Of a DNA stretch of 64,000 nt, positions 9,708 to 18,434 are shown piece by piece. A program made the translations under genes and the position numbers. The DNA comes from an uncultured Ruminococcus sp. (GTDB taxonomy: Bacteria; Bacillota; Clostridia; Oscillospirales; Ruminococcaceae), in the NCBI GenBank assembly GCA_910579955.1, contig CAJTWE010000002.1, positions 1 through 64,000 of the forward strand, written 5' to 3'. The notes below the pieces were generated by a model. It was not told the DNA's origin and searched no databases. It saw nothing but the letters and a program-made list of their open reading frames with translations. How positions within the stretch are numbered: the first letter of the stretch is position 1; each line of letters opens with the position of its first letter.

Positions 9708-9730
9708 ATTTTGTTAATGCTAAAGTACGT

Positions 9731-9776
9731 ACAGCAGTGGACGAAATATTGTCGTCTGCTGCTGTAATTATTATTT
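9731..9776 (+). terminator. Probable terminator of the purine operon
   Basis: ACAGCAG (9731-9737) pairs with CTGCTGT (9759-9765), extended inward to a stem of about 14 pairs with two G-U pairs. The following AATTATTATTTT is a broken U-tract, so termination may be incomplete. Confidence 0.6.
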
Positions 9777-9788
9777 TGAGGTGAATTT

Positions 9789-10928
9789 ATGAAGAAAAGA
9801 ATTATGTGTACACTTTTATGTGTAATGCTACTTGCATCAGGCTGTTCGGGAAAGGAAAATAGCAGCAATAAAGAAAATGAGATCAATAGTACAGAAGCAA
9901 TCAGTTCCAAAAGCGAAATTTCATCAGAAACAATAAAGCAAACAGAAGCTCCTGCACCTATTAAAGTTTTGCCATATGCAATGGAGGGATACATAAGTGC
10001 CGTAGAGATTCCATCAAACTTTAAGCTCGAATCAGAGAGTGATGTATCTGGTATTATGAAATTTAAATCATCTGATAATGAAAATGATATGATCACGCTC
10101 AATATGCTTGATGCCATGGATGAAGAGAATTTCGGCAAGTTTGATGAATACAGAATGTCTCTTTTTGCTGAAAATACGCTAAAAAAATATGAAACAGTTT
10201 CATTTAAAGAAATCGAGATATTTAATATTGCTGATGACATAGAATCAGAATCTTATATAGGTGTATATACAGGCGAATATGAAGGAAAAGAAGCCACTCT
10301 ATCTATGCTTGCTGTAATATGCCCTGAGAAGGAACAGATGGCAATGCTTTCTGTATTAGATTCAACTGGAAATCTATCAGAATATACTGATTCTCTTGAA
10401 AAATACTTACATATATGTAATACTGGCTTTATAGTGGAAAATAATAAACTTAAAGAAGCTCCTGAACCAGAAGGCATTAATTTTAAAAATGAAGAAGCAG
10501 ATTATAGTATAGAACTTTCCTCTGAATGGGTTCAGGTAACAGATGAAGAAGAAAAGAAAGAACTAAGCAATTCTATTTCTTCATATAATACATGCGACAT
10601 TTTTAAATCTAATGAAAGAGATGTTCTGCTTATAGGCACAACTGATGGTACATCTGATGATATTTTTTATGCGTCTATAGATCAGCAGAAGAAATGGTTT
10701 GAAGTAGGTGGTAATAAGCTTATTTCTTCTAAAAAATGTACTGTAGAAGATTACGCAGCATATCAGATCGTACTAACACGCTCAATTGGTCCAATTACTC
10801 TCAAAACTACTGCATGGTTTATAAATCGTACAGGAGAGAATCCCACACTTTTTTCATATGCTCTTTATGACATGAGTGGAAATAAAGATGAATTTGCATC
10901 ATGTATGATAGATAATATAGATCTTTAA
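9789..10928 (+). CDS. Predicted lipoprotein, unknown function
   Basis: A lipobox (LLASGC, Cys19) ends a short signal peptide, so the mature protein is anchored to the outer face of the membrane. A Ser/Asn/Glu-rich linker (about residues 20-55) precedes a folded region of about 320 residues with two similar halves beginning near SAVEIPSNFKLE and NEEADYSIELSSEW, which may be a duplicated domain. I do not recognise the family. Ribosome site GAGGTG; terminator-like hairpin upstream separates it from purD. Confidence 0.65.
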   Translation: MKKRIMCTLLCVMLLASGCSGKENSSNKENEINSTEAISSKSEISSETIKQTEAPAPIKVLPYAMEGYISAVEIPSNFKLESESDVSGIMKFKSSDNENDMITLNMLDAMDEENFGKFDEYRMSLFAENTLKKYETVSFKEIEIFNIADDIESESYIGVYTGEYEGKEATLSMLAVICPEKEQMAMLSVLDSTGNLSEYTDSLEKYLHICNTGFIVENNKLKEAPEPEGINFKNEEADYSIELSSEWVQVTDEEEKKELSNSISSYNTCDIFKSNERDVLLIGTTDGTSDDIFYASIDQQKKWFEVGGNKLISSKKCTVEDYAAYQIVLTRSIGPITLKTTAWFINRTGENPTLFSYALYDMSGNKDEFASCMIDNIDL

Positions 10929-10970
10929 TTAGATCTATAATTAATAAATTACAGCCCAAAGGTGTTTTAT

Positions 10971-12797
10971 ATGAATGTTCGTTTACCTTTTTTAAGAGAA
11001 AAAACAGCAAAGCTTACAACATCTCCAGGTGTTTATATTATGAAAAATAAATCCGGAGAAATAATATATATAGGCAAAGCTAAAAATCTAAAAAACCGTG
11101 TTACAAGCTATTTTCGTGAAAGTGCCGATCATACTCCAAAAGTTGCAAGTATGGTTTCAAATGTTTATGACTATAACTTCATTGTAACTGATTCTGAGTA
11201 TGAAGCTCTCGTACTTGAATGTAGTCTTATAAAGCAGCATCAGCCTAAATATAATATTCTTTTGAAAGATGATAAAGGATACAGCTACATCTGCATTTCA
11301 AACGAGCCTTATCCAAGAATAACAGCAGAAAAAAATAAAGATAAACCTGGGCAATATCTGGGACCTTATATGAGTGGAAATGTCCCACGTGAAACAATAG
11401 CTGAGGTAAACCGTGTTTTCCGTCTGCCTACATGTCACAAAAAATTTCCTGATGACTTTCGTAAGGGCAGACCTTGCCTGAATTATCATATTAATTTGTG
11501 CAGCGGCATATGTCGTGGAAAAATAAATCAAAAAGAATATTCAGAAACAATAGGACAGGCAATCGAATATATAAAAGGCGGAAGTGAAAATTCTGCACGT
11601 CGTATGGAAAAGGAAATGGAAAAAGCCGCAGAAAATCTTGATTTTGAACGTGCAGCAATTCTTCGTGACAGAATACATGCTATTCGTAAAGCAGGGGAGA
11701 CACAAAAAATACTTGATTCGGATGTAGAAGAAGCAGATGTTATAGCATCAGCAGAAAATGGTGGAAAGCAGTGTGTATCAGTGCTTATTTATCGAAGCAG
11801 ACGTCTATTTGATAAACAAACATTCTTTTTCAGCGAAGAAGAATACGACAGTTCACAACTTTTAGAATCATTTATAGAGCAGTATTATCACGGCAGACGA
11901 GATATTCCTAAAAATATTTATGTAGATTCAGAACTGCCAGATTCAGAAATGCTGGAAAAATGGCTTACAAATCTTTCTTGCATAAAGGTTCACATTCACA
12001 AACCATTGAGGGGTTCTCTTGTAAGATTCATTGAATTGTCTAAAAATAATGCCGCAGAAGAACTGGCTCTCCGTGCTGGAAGAACTGCCAAAGAAGTAAA
12101 AGCACTTGAAACATTAGGATCACTGCTTGGCTTAAAAAGTGCACCATTATATATAGAAGCATATGATATATCCAACCTTTCATCGTCCTCAATAGTTGCC
12201 GGTATGATTGTTTTTGAAAACGGAAGACCGCTTAAAAAGGCATATAAAAGATTTTCATTTCCTGAAAAAAACAATCCTGACGATTATGCATGCATGCAAG
12301 AAACTCTAAGAAGAAGACTTACTCATCTTATCAAAAAAGATGGAGACGAGGGATTTTTAAGAAAGCCAGATCTTATACTTCTTGACGGTGGTACAGGACA
12401 TGTCAATGCAGTAAAGCCTATTCTCAAAGAATTTAACCTTGATATACCGGTCTTTGGTATGGTAAAAGACAACAAACACAGAACTCGTGCAATTGCAGCA
12501 GAAGGAAATGAAATTTCAGTTTCAAAGCATAGAAATGCATTCAATCTTCTTACGCAAATTCAAGATGAAGTTCACAGATTTGCAATTTCCTATATGCGAT
12601 CACGCCACAAGAAAGCATCATATGAACTAGAGCTTACATCGGTTCATGGAATAGGTATAAAAAAAGCTCAAAAACTCATGATTTATTACAAGACAAAAGA
12701 AAATATGAAAAGAGCAGATGCACAGGAACTTGCAAAAATTGCAGGGGTTAATATTGAAATCGGAAAAGAATTGTACGAAACTATTCAGAATATTTGA
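10971..12797 (+). CDS. uvrC: Excinuclease ABC subunit C
   Basis: UvrC makes both incisions in nucleotide excision repair after UvrAB mark the lesion. The 608-residue protein has a GIY-YIG nuclease domain (SPGVYIMKNKSG with YIGKAKNLKNRV, residues 19-49), a UVR motif (ENLDFERAAILRDRI) for UvrB contact, an RNase H-like nuclease with Asp in EAYDISNLS and LILLDGGTGH, and C-terminal HhH elements (VHGIGIKKAQKL). The ATG at 10971 is chosen over the GTG at 10962 because AAAGGTG, which includes that GTG, is the ribosome site. Confidence 0.96.
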   Translation: MNVRLPFLREKTAKLTTSPGVYIMKNKSGEIIYIGKAKNLKNRVTSYFRESADHTPKVASMVSNVYDYNFIVTDSEYEALVLECSLIKQHQPKYNILLKDDKGYSYICISNEPYPRITAEKNKDKPGQYLGPYMSGNVPRETIAEVNRVFRLPTCHKKFPDDFRKGRPCLNYHINLCSGICRGKINQKEYSETIGQAIEYIKGGSENSARRMEKEMEKAAENLDFERAAILRDRIHAIRKAGETQKILDSDVEEADVIASAENGGKQCVSVLIYRSRRLFDKQTFFFSEEEYDSSQLLESFIEQYYHGRRDIPKNIYVDSELPDSEMLEKWLTNLSCIKVHIHKPLRGSLVRFIELSKNNAAEELALRAGRTAKEVKALETLGSLLGLKSAPLYIEAYDISNLSSSSIVAGMIVFENGRPLKKAYKRFSFPEKNNPDDYACMQETLRRRLTHLIKKDGDEGFLRKPDLILLDGGTGHVNAVKPILKEFNLDIPVFGMVKDNKHRTRAIAAEGNEISVSKHRNAFNLLTQIQDEVHRFAISYMRSRHKKASYELELTSVHGIGIKKAQKLMIYYKTKENMKRADAQELAKIAGVNIEIGKELYETIQNI

Positions 12798-12802
12798 TAT
12801 AT

Positions 12803-12845
12803 ACATGCTGTTTATTGTGCAAAGCGACAAACAGCATGTTTTTTT
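12803..12845 (+). terminator. Intrinsic terminator after uvrC
   Basis: An 11-pair stem, ACATGCTGTTT (12803-12813) with AAACAGCATGT (12829-12839), is followed by a run of seven T. Confidence 0.9.
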
Positions 12846-12855
12846 GCGTAAACTC

Positions 12856-12884
12856 TAGACAAATTGACAGAATTCCTGTATAAT
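12856..12884 (+). promoter_or_regulatory. Sigma-A promoter of rsmD-coaD
   Basis: TAGACA (12856-12861), a 17-base spacer and TATAAT (12879-12884) lie just after the uvrC terminator and 41 bases before rsmD. Confidence 0.75.
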
Positions 12885-12924
12885 AGAAAGGAATGTAAAA
12901 ATTATAAATGAGGTGTTAGCAGTA

Positions 12925-13482
12925 ATGAGAGTCATAGCAGGCAGCTTAAAGGGAAGAAAGCTTCAAACTTTAGAGGGCTTAGATGTTCGCCCAACAACTG
13001 ATAAAGTAAAAGAAGCAATTTTTTCTGCCGTGCAGTTTGACTTGTACGGAGCAGTTGTTCTTGATTTGTTTTCAGGAAGTGGACAAATGGGGATAGAAGC
13101 TTTAAGTCGTGGAGCAGAAAGCGCAGTATTTGTAGACATTTCTCCGAAATCTCTGAATGTAACACGTTCAAATATCGCAAATGTAGGACTTGAAAGTAAA
13201 ACTATGTGCTACCAGGCTGATAGCATTGACTTTCTCAAAACAAACAGAAAAATTTACAATATAGCTTTTCTTGACCCGCCCTATAATAAAGGAATAATTG
13301 AAGAAATTCTTCCTATTCTATCCGAAAGAATGGCTGAAGGTGGAAAGGTTATATGTGAGCATGAAAAAGAACTAATTTTGCCAGATGAGATTGAATGTCT
13401 TAAAGTAAAAAAACGATATCAGTACGGCAAAATTAGTGTAACTATTTATATAAAACAGGAAGAAGAGATGCAGGATGCATAG
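12925..13482 (+). CDS. rsmD: 16S rRNA (guanine966-N2)-methyltransferase RsmD
   Basis: RsmD methylates G966 of 16S rRNA in the 30S subunit. The 185-residue protein begins MRVIAGSLKGRKL and has the SAM-binding LDLFSGSGQMGIEALSRG and catalytic LDPPYNKG motifs. ATG at 12925 is preferred to GTG at 12913: GAGGTG at 12910-12915 forms the ribosome site and families start at this Met. It overlaps coaD by 8 bases, the common clostridial rsmD-coaD pair. Confidence 0.93.
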   Translation: MRVIAGSLKGRKLQTLEGLDVRPTTDKVKEAIFSAVQFDLYGAVVLDLFSGSGQMGIEALSRGAESAVFVDISPKSLNVTRSNIANVGLESKTMCYQADSIDFLKTNRKIYNIAFLDPPYNKGIIEEILPILSERMAEGGKVICEHEKELILPDEIECLKVKKRYQYGKISVTIYIKQEEEMQDA

Positions 13483-13966
13483 AATTGCAGTATGTCCGGG
13501 CAGTTTTGACCCGCTAACAATGGGTCATCTTGATATAATCACTAGAGCCTCAGGTCTTTTTGATGAAGTCATAGTACTTGTATCAGTTAATATGATGAAA
13601 GCAGATTTCAGCTTTTCATTAGAAGAACGTAAAAGTATGATACTGTCAGTGACAAAGCATCTTTCAAACATAAGAGTAGAAAGCTTTGATGGACTTCTTG
13701 CTGATTATGTAAAACAAGTAGGGGCAATTGCTATTGTAAAAGGTCTTAGAGCTGTAAGTGATTTTGAATATGAATTCCAGATGGCTCTTGCAAATAAAAA
13801 ACTCTATGACGGTGCTGAAACAGTATTTTTAACAACAGCAGCGGAAAATATGTATTTGAGCTCCAGTGTTGTAAAGCAGATAGCAAATTTTGGCGGAGAT
13901 ATAAGCCACTTTGTACCGGAGCAGATACTTGATGATATAAAAAAACGTTTGGTAAAGGAGAAATAA
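13475..13966 (+). CDS. coaD: Pantetheine-phosphate adenylyltransferase CoaD
   Basis: CoaD makes dephospho-CoA from 4'-phosphopantetheine and ATP. The 163-residue protein has the nucleotidyltransferase motif GSFDPLTMGHLDI at residues 8-20 and the second motif YLSSSVVKQIA near residue 128. Translationally coupled to rsmD by an 8-base overlap; the next gene starts 1 base after its stop. Confidence 0.96.
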   Translation: MHRIAVCPGSFDPLTMGHLDIITRASGLFDEVIVLVSVNMMKADFSFSLEERKSMILSVTKHLSNIRVESFDGLLADYVKQVGAIAIVKGLRAVSDFEYEFQMALANKKLYDGAETVFLTTAAENMYLSSSVVKQIANFGGDISHFVPEQILDDIKKRLVKEK

Positions 13967-13967
13967 G

Positions 13968-14432
13968 ATGGATGTTGAAGAAATACTTGAGGATATGGAC
14001 GAAACCTTAGATCGAGGAACGCCTATTCCATTTATGTCTCATAAAGTAATTGTAGATGCTGATAGGCTGCGTGAACTTATAAATGATATTCGTCTGAATA
14101 TACCTGCTGAGATCAAACGTGCTAAACTAATTGATTTTGACTGCGAAAGAATTATAAATGAAGCAAAGTCAAAAGCAGAGCAAATAGTACAGGATGCAGA
14201 AAAACGTGCAGATGAAATGTGTTCTACTAATGCCATAAGAGCAGCAGCACGTCAACAAGGCGTTGATATGCTTGCACGAGCTAAAGTTGCATCAAATGAA
14301 ATACGTGCGGGAGCTGCAAACTATGTCGATCAGCTTCTTTCAGAGGCAGAAGAAGTGCTGCAATCAAGTCTCCGTGATGTTCAAAATACAAAGAACAAAA
14401 TGAGCAACATAAAACGAAACGATAAACGCTAA
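13968..14432 (+). CDS. Coiled-coil protein of unknown function (coaD-linked)
   Basis: The 154-residue protein is charged and almost entirely helical in appearance, with Ala/Glu/Lys-rich heptads from about residue 55 to 145 (for example AKSKAEQIVQDAEKRADEM) and no membrane segment. Similar helical proteins follow coaD in other clostridia and are sometimes labelled ATPase or ATP-synthase-like without evidence; I see no nucleotide motif. GGAG ribosome site, 1 base after coaD. Confidence 0.6.
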   Translation: MDVEEILEDMDETLDRGTPIPFMSHKVIVDADRLRELINDIRLNIPAEIKRAKLIDFDCERIINEAKSKAEQIVQDAEKRADEMCSTNAIRAAARQQGVDMLARAKVASNEIRAGAANYVDQLLSEAEEVLQSSLRDVQNTKNKMSNIKRNDKR

Positions 14433-14592
14433 GCGCAAAAAAATTTATACTTTATAAAACATACAGCAATAATTATTTGTTATACTAAATAGGTATCAAT
14501 GCTTCATAAAAATAAGAAAAAAGGTGCATTTACTATAGAAAAACAGTAATAATGATTTCTTTTTAATAGTTAGTGCAAGGAGGACTAAATAA

Positions 14593-15036
14593 ATGGATAA
14601 AATAGATGCAATGCTTATAACACTACTGCAAGAAAACGCCAGAATGCCACTTAAGGTTCTGGCATCAAAGGTTTTCCTTTCTGCACCGGCAGTTTCATCA
14701 AGAATAGATAAGCTGGAAAAACAGGGGATTATTCTCGGATATAATACTGTGATAGATCGTCAGAAGCTTGGCTATCACATAACAGCTTTTATTAATCTTG
14801 AATTGGCAGCTGACCGTAAAGGTGAATTTTATCCATTTATAAGCAGCTGTCCTAATGTACTTGAATGTAACTGTGTTACAGGAGTTTACTCCATGCTGAT
14901 AAAAGTATCGTTCCCGTCAACTCAGGAGCTAGACGCATTTATTGGAAAGATACAGCGGTTTGGCAATACTTCCACACAGATAGTATTTTCTACACCTGTT
15001 CCTCATCGTGAAATAAACGTGGAAACAGAAAGCTGA
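14593..15036 (+). CDS. Lrp/AsnC family transcriptional regulator
   Basis: The 147-residue protein has the N-terminal winged-helix of Lrp (MDKIDAMLITLLQENARMPL then SAPAVSSRIDKLEKQGII) and a C-terminal RAM ligand-binding domain (about residues 65-140; VTGVYSMLIKV). Such proteins sense amino acids. The target genes cannot be told; autoregulation is usual in the family. The 160-base gap upstream holds no confident promoter. A terminator-like hairpin follows. Confidence 0.9.
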   Translation: MDKIDAMLITLLQENARMPLKVLASKVFLSAPAVSSRIDKLEKQGIILGYNTVIDRQKLGYHITAFINLELAADRKGEFYPFISSCPNVLECNCVTGVYSMLIKVSFPSTQELDAFIGKIQRFGNTSTQIVFSTPVPHREINVETES

Positions 15037-15053
15037 GAATTATTTAAGAGATT

Positions 15054-15089
15054 TCCGCAGTATAGATAATCTATTCTGCGGATTTTTTT
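15054..15089 (+). terminator. Terminator-like hairpin between lrp and addB
   Basis: TCCGCAG (15054-15060) pairs with CTGCGGA (15076-15082), and ATAG with CTAT further in; seven T follow. The addB ribosome site begins only a few bases later, so there is no room for a promoter between hairpin and gene. Confidence 0.85.
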
Positions 15090-15106
15090 ATACGGAGGTA
15101 TTTTAA

Positions 15107-18100
15107 ATGCTATATTTTCTTATAGGCGAAGCCGGCTGTGGCAAGTCATATCATATCATGGAGCTAATAAAAAAGAAAATATCAGACGGATGTGATATAC
15201 TTACACTTGTTCCAGAGCAATTTTCATATGAATTTGATCGAAAATTATATAATCACCTTGGAGCAGAAGCATTTAATTGCATTGAAACACACAGCTTTAA
15301 ATCCCTTGCAAGAGATATATTCAGAAGATTTGGTGGAGAATCAGGCTTGTATATGAACGAGCTTACACAAACAGGTCTTATATTGAAAGCCATAGGTATG
15401 TCAGCAGGGCAACTCAGTATTTTTAAAAAGCAAAGCGAAAGAGAAGATTTTGTAAAAGAAGCTGCTGCTGTTATTTCAATTCTCAGAAGAAGCGGCATAA
15501 ATTCTGAAGATTTTTCATCCAGATGTCATAGCCTAAAGGGAAAACTTTTTGATAAAACAGCTGACATTGCTATTATTTATCACTATTATGAAATGCTTCT
15601 TGCACAGCACGATCTTAAAGATATGCTTACAGATATTACCGAAGCTGCTGCCATTTCAAACGGAAATGATCATTTTGCAGGAAAGACAATTTTTATAGAT
15701 GAATTTGAAAGCTTCACTCCTGATCAATATGAAATGCTTAGTGTGATAATAGGTATTGCAGATGAAGTTTATATCGCTTTTAGAATGGAATCTGAAAATG
15801 AAAATAAATTATCTCTTTTTGCATCTGTTGATACAGCCTACAGAAAGATAAAAAGAATAGCGTCAGAACATAATGTGGAAACAAAGTCTGTGCTTTTTCA
15901 AACGCAGCACCGTATGAAATACAGATGTATGCAAAAACTAAGCAAAACCATATTTCGTCCAAAATCGGATGTTTTTCTAGATAAAGCAGAGCATATTCAC
16001 ATTTTTGAAGCTTCAACTCCTGTCGCAGAAGCTGAATATGTATGCGCTACAATAAAAAGACTTCTATCAGAAAGAAAAGATCTTAGATGCAAAGATATTG
16101 CCATAGTAACAAATGAACTTCCAGCATATGCAGGGATTCTTGAGCATTCAATGAAACGATATGGTCTGCCATGTCATATTGATATGCCAAAACCGCTTAT
16201 TCATACACCATTTATGGTATACCTTATAACGCTTATCTCACTTGTAACAATGAAGTACCCTAATACTGAACTTCTTATAAGATGTGGAAAATCAGGATTT
16301 ACAGATCTATCACTTTTGGAACTGTCGGAACTTGAAAATTATTGCTATATATGGAATATAGACGGAAGCATGTGGAATGAGCCGTTTACTATGGGAAAAG
16401 AATCTTATAATAACGAATGTCTAAAGAAAAAACTCATAGCACCTCTTATCAGACTTCAAAAACTATGCAGTGATTGCATAACGGGAAGTGATTATAGCTG
16501 TGCAGTTTACAAGTTTCTCATAGAACAAAATATAGGAAGTAGAGTAGATAAACTCTTTTCCTGTGAAGATGAAGGCATTAAAATGCAGATGACACAAGAT
16601 TTCAAGCGTGTATGGGATAGTCTTGTTGATATACTTGACATACTTGCATTTTTATATAATGAGAAAAAGTGTTCTGCAAAAGAATATTTCACACTTCTTG
16701 ACACCCTTCTTAGAACTGTTTCACATTCTGTTCCGCCAAGAACTCTTGATGCTGTATTTATAGGACCTGCTGGAACATCAAGACTCAGTGAACCCAAAAT
16801 AACATTTGTACTTGGCGTATGCGATGGACTTTTTCCTATGAATGCAGGTACAAGCTCACTTTTTTCTGACAGAGACAGACTTGAACTTTCAGAGAAGGGC
16901 ATAGAAATAGGTCAAGCACCAGAACTCGATGCAGCAGATGAAAGACTAGCAGTATATAAAATTATCTCTAGTGCATCTGATGAACTATATCTTTGTTACC
17001 CTCTTAAAGACAGTGGAGATAAAAAGTGTCTTCGCAGCAGCGTTATAGATCATGTGCTTTCACTCTTTAATAACCAAAGTGATATTCTCACAACGCATAA
17101 TAATCTTGGCCCTGCCTATTATGCTGTAACAAAACCAGCAGCATACTATCACTATGTACGTGACTTTGCAAAAAGGAACGGCGATATCTCTGCTATTCAA
17201 ACTATTTTATATGAGGATAAATTTTATTCAGATCGTATAAATTATCTAAAAAGCGTACACAGCGATATAGATTTTACAGTGTCACCATCTATAATGGAAA
17301 ACCTAGTAGGAACAAATATCTTATTGTCAGCATCTCAAATAGAAACATACAATATGTGTCCGTTTCAATATTTTTGTAAATATGCGCTAAGGCTTTTTGA
17401 AAGAAGAAAGGTAAAGCTTGAACCCTTGGAACGTGGAAATCTGGTTCATGCATGCCTTGAAGAACTTATCAAAAGTACGCCGAGAGAAAAGTTCCTTTCT
17501 ATGACACAAGAAGAGCTTAATTTTAGTATCAATCTTATTGCGACGAAATACTGGGAGGATTCCTTTGGAGGTAATATACACCAAAGCATAAGAGATACAG
17601 CAGCATTTGAACATATTGTGGATGGCGTAAATTCACTGTCAATTCGTTTGCAGGAAGAATTCAGACAATCGCTATTCTACCCTGAATTCATGGAAGCTGA
17701 AATATCCGATAAAAGTACAGACTTTCCATCGCCTAAGATAATAATTGATTCAGGACATATCGTTTCTATAAAGGGAAAAGTTGACAGAATAGACATACTT
17801 CACGGCAACGATAAAAATTGGGTCAGAATAGTAGATTATAAAACTGGAAACAAGAAGTTCTCTCTTGGAAATCTTGCATTTGGTCTTGATATGCAAATGC
17901 TTCTCTATCTCTTTACAATAACAGGTAAAGATTCAAAGCTTTCCGGATATCATCCAGCAGGCGTTCTTTACATGCCATCAGGAATGCCCGAATGCACACT
18001 TGAACGTGGAAGTATTAGCACTCCTTCCGATGCTTTAAAAGAACAATATAAAATGAACGGTATTCTTATAGATAACAAGAAAATAATCGCAGCTATGGAT

Positions 18101-18418
18101 AAGAGTCTTTCTGGCACATACGTATCAGCTTCGCTTAATAAAAACGGTATATCATTTAATAAAAATTCAGGAACATTTCTAAATGAACAACAGTTTGAAA
18201 AACTACATGAATATACAGAAAACAAACTTAAAGAAACTGCACTTTCAATTTACAAAGGAAACATAACAGCAGATCCACTTGTATTATCAAGCCGTGATGC
18301 ATGTGAGTTCTGCAAATTCAAAGATATATGCGGAAACGAAGACAAGCATAAATTACGCAAACCTATTGAAAGCATAGGTGAACTTAAAGAACATGTCATG
18401 AAAGAACTTGGAGAATAG
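15107..18418 (+). CDS. addB: ATP-dependent helicase/nuclease AddB
   Basis: AddB is the Chi-recognising, nuclease-bearing partner in the AddAB complex that resects double-strand breaks. The 1103-residue protein has a Walker A-like GEAGCGKS at residues 7-14, a C-terminal PD-(D/E)XK nuclease motif IVDYKTGNKKF, and cysteines for the Fe-S cluster that staples the nuclease domain: CPFQYFC near residue 750 and CEFCKFKDIC near 1066-1075. GGAGG site. It overlaps the ribosome-site region of addA. Confidence 0.95.
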   Translation: MLYFLIGEAGCGKSYHIMELIKKKISDGCDILTLVPEQFSYEFDRKLYNHLGAEAFNCIETHSFKSLARDIFRRFGGESGLYMNELTQTGLILKAIGMSAGQLSIFKKQSEREDFVKEAAAVISILRRSGINSEDFSSRCHSLKGKLFDKTADIAIIYHYYEMLLAQHDLKDMLTDITEAAAISNGNDHFAGKTIFIDEFESFTPDQYEMLSVIIGIADEVYIAFRMESENENKLSLFASVDTAYRKIKRIASEHNVETKSVLFQTQHRMKYRCMQKLSKTIFRPKSDVFLDKAEHIHIFEASTPVAEAEYVCATIKRLLSERKDLRCKDIAIVTNELPAYAGILEHSMKRYGLPCHIDMPKPLIHTPFMVYLITLISLVTMKYPNTELLIRCGKSGFTDLSLLELSELENYCYIWNIDGSMWNEPFTMGKESYNNECLKKKLIAPLIRLQKLCSDCITGSDYSCAVYKFLIEQNIGSRVDKLFSCEDEGIKMQMTQDFKRVWDSLVDILDILAFLYNEKKCSAKEYFTLLDTLLRTVSHSVPPRTLDAVFIGPAGTSRLSEPKITFVLGVCDGLFPMNAGTSSLFSDRDRLELSEKGIEIGQAPELDAADERLAVYKIISSASDELYLCYPLKDSGDKKCLRSSVIDHVLSLFNNQSDILTTHNNLGPAYYAVTKPAAYYHYVRDFAKRNGDISAIQTILYEDKFYSDRINYLKSVHSDIDFTVSPSIMENLVGTNILLSASQIETYNMCPFQYFCKYALRLFERRKVKLEPLERGNLVHACLEELIKSTPREKFLSMTQEELNFSINLIATKYWEDSFGGNIHQSIRDTAAFEHIVDGVNSLSIRLQEEFRQSLFYPEFMEAEISDKSTDFPSPKIIIDSGHIVSIKGKVDRIDILHGNDKNWVRIVDYKTGNKKFSLGNLAFGLDMQMLLYLFTITGKDSKLSGYHPAGVLYMPSGMPECTLERGSISTPSDALKEQYKMNGILIDNKKIIAAMDKSLSGTYVSASLNKNGISFNKNSGTFLNEQQFEKLHEYTENKLKETALSIYKGNITADPLVLSSRDACEFCKFKDICGNEDKHKLRKPIESIGELKEHVMKELGE

Positions 18419-18434
18419 GAGGGGAGAAGAAAAT

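Noticed and set aside
10917..10938. Terminator between the lipoprotein and uvrC
   Set aside because: ATAGATCT/AGATCTAT is an A+T-rich palindrome over the stop codon without a U-run.
12864..12884. TTGACA at 12864 as the -35 of the rsmD promoter
   Set aside because: Only 9 bases separate it from TATAAT; TAGACA at 12856 has the proper 17.
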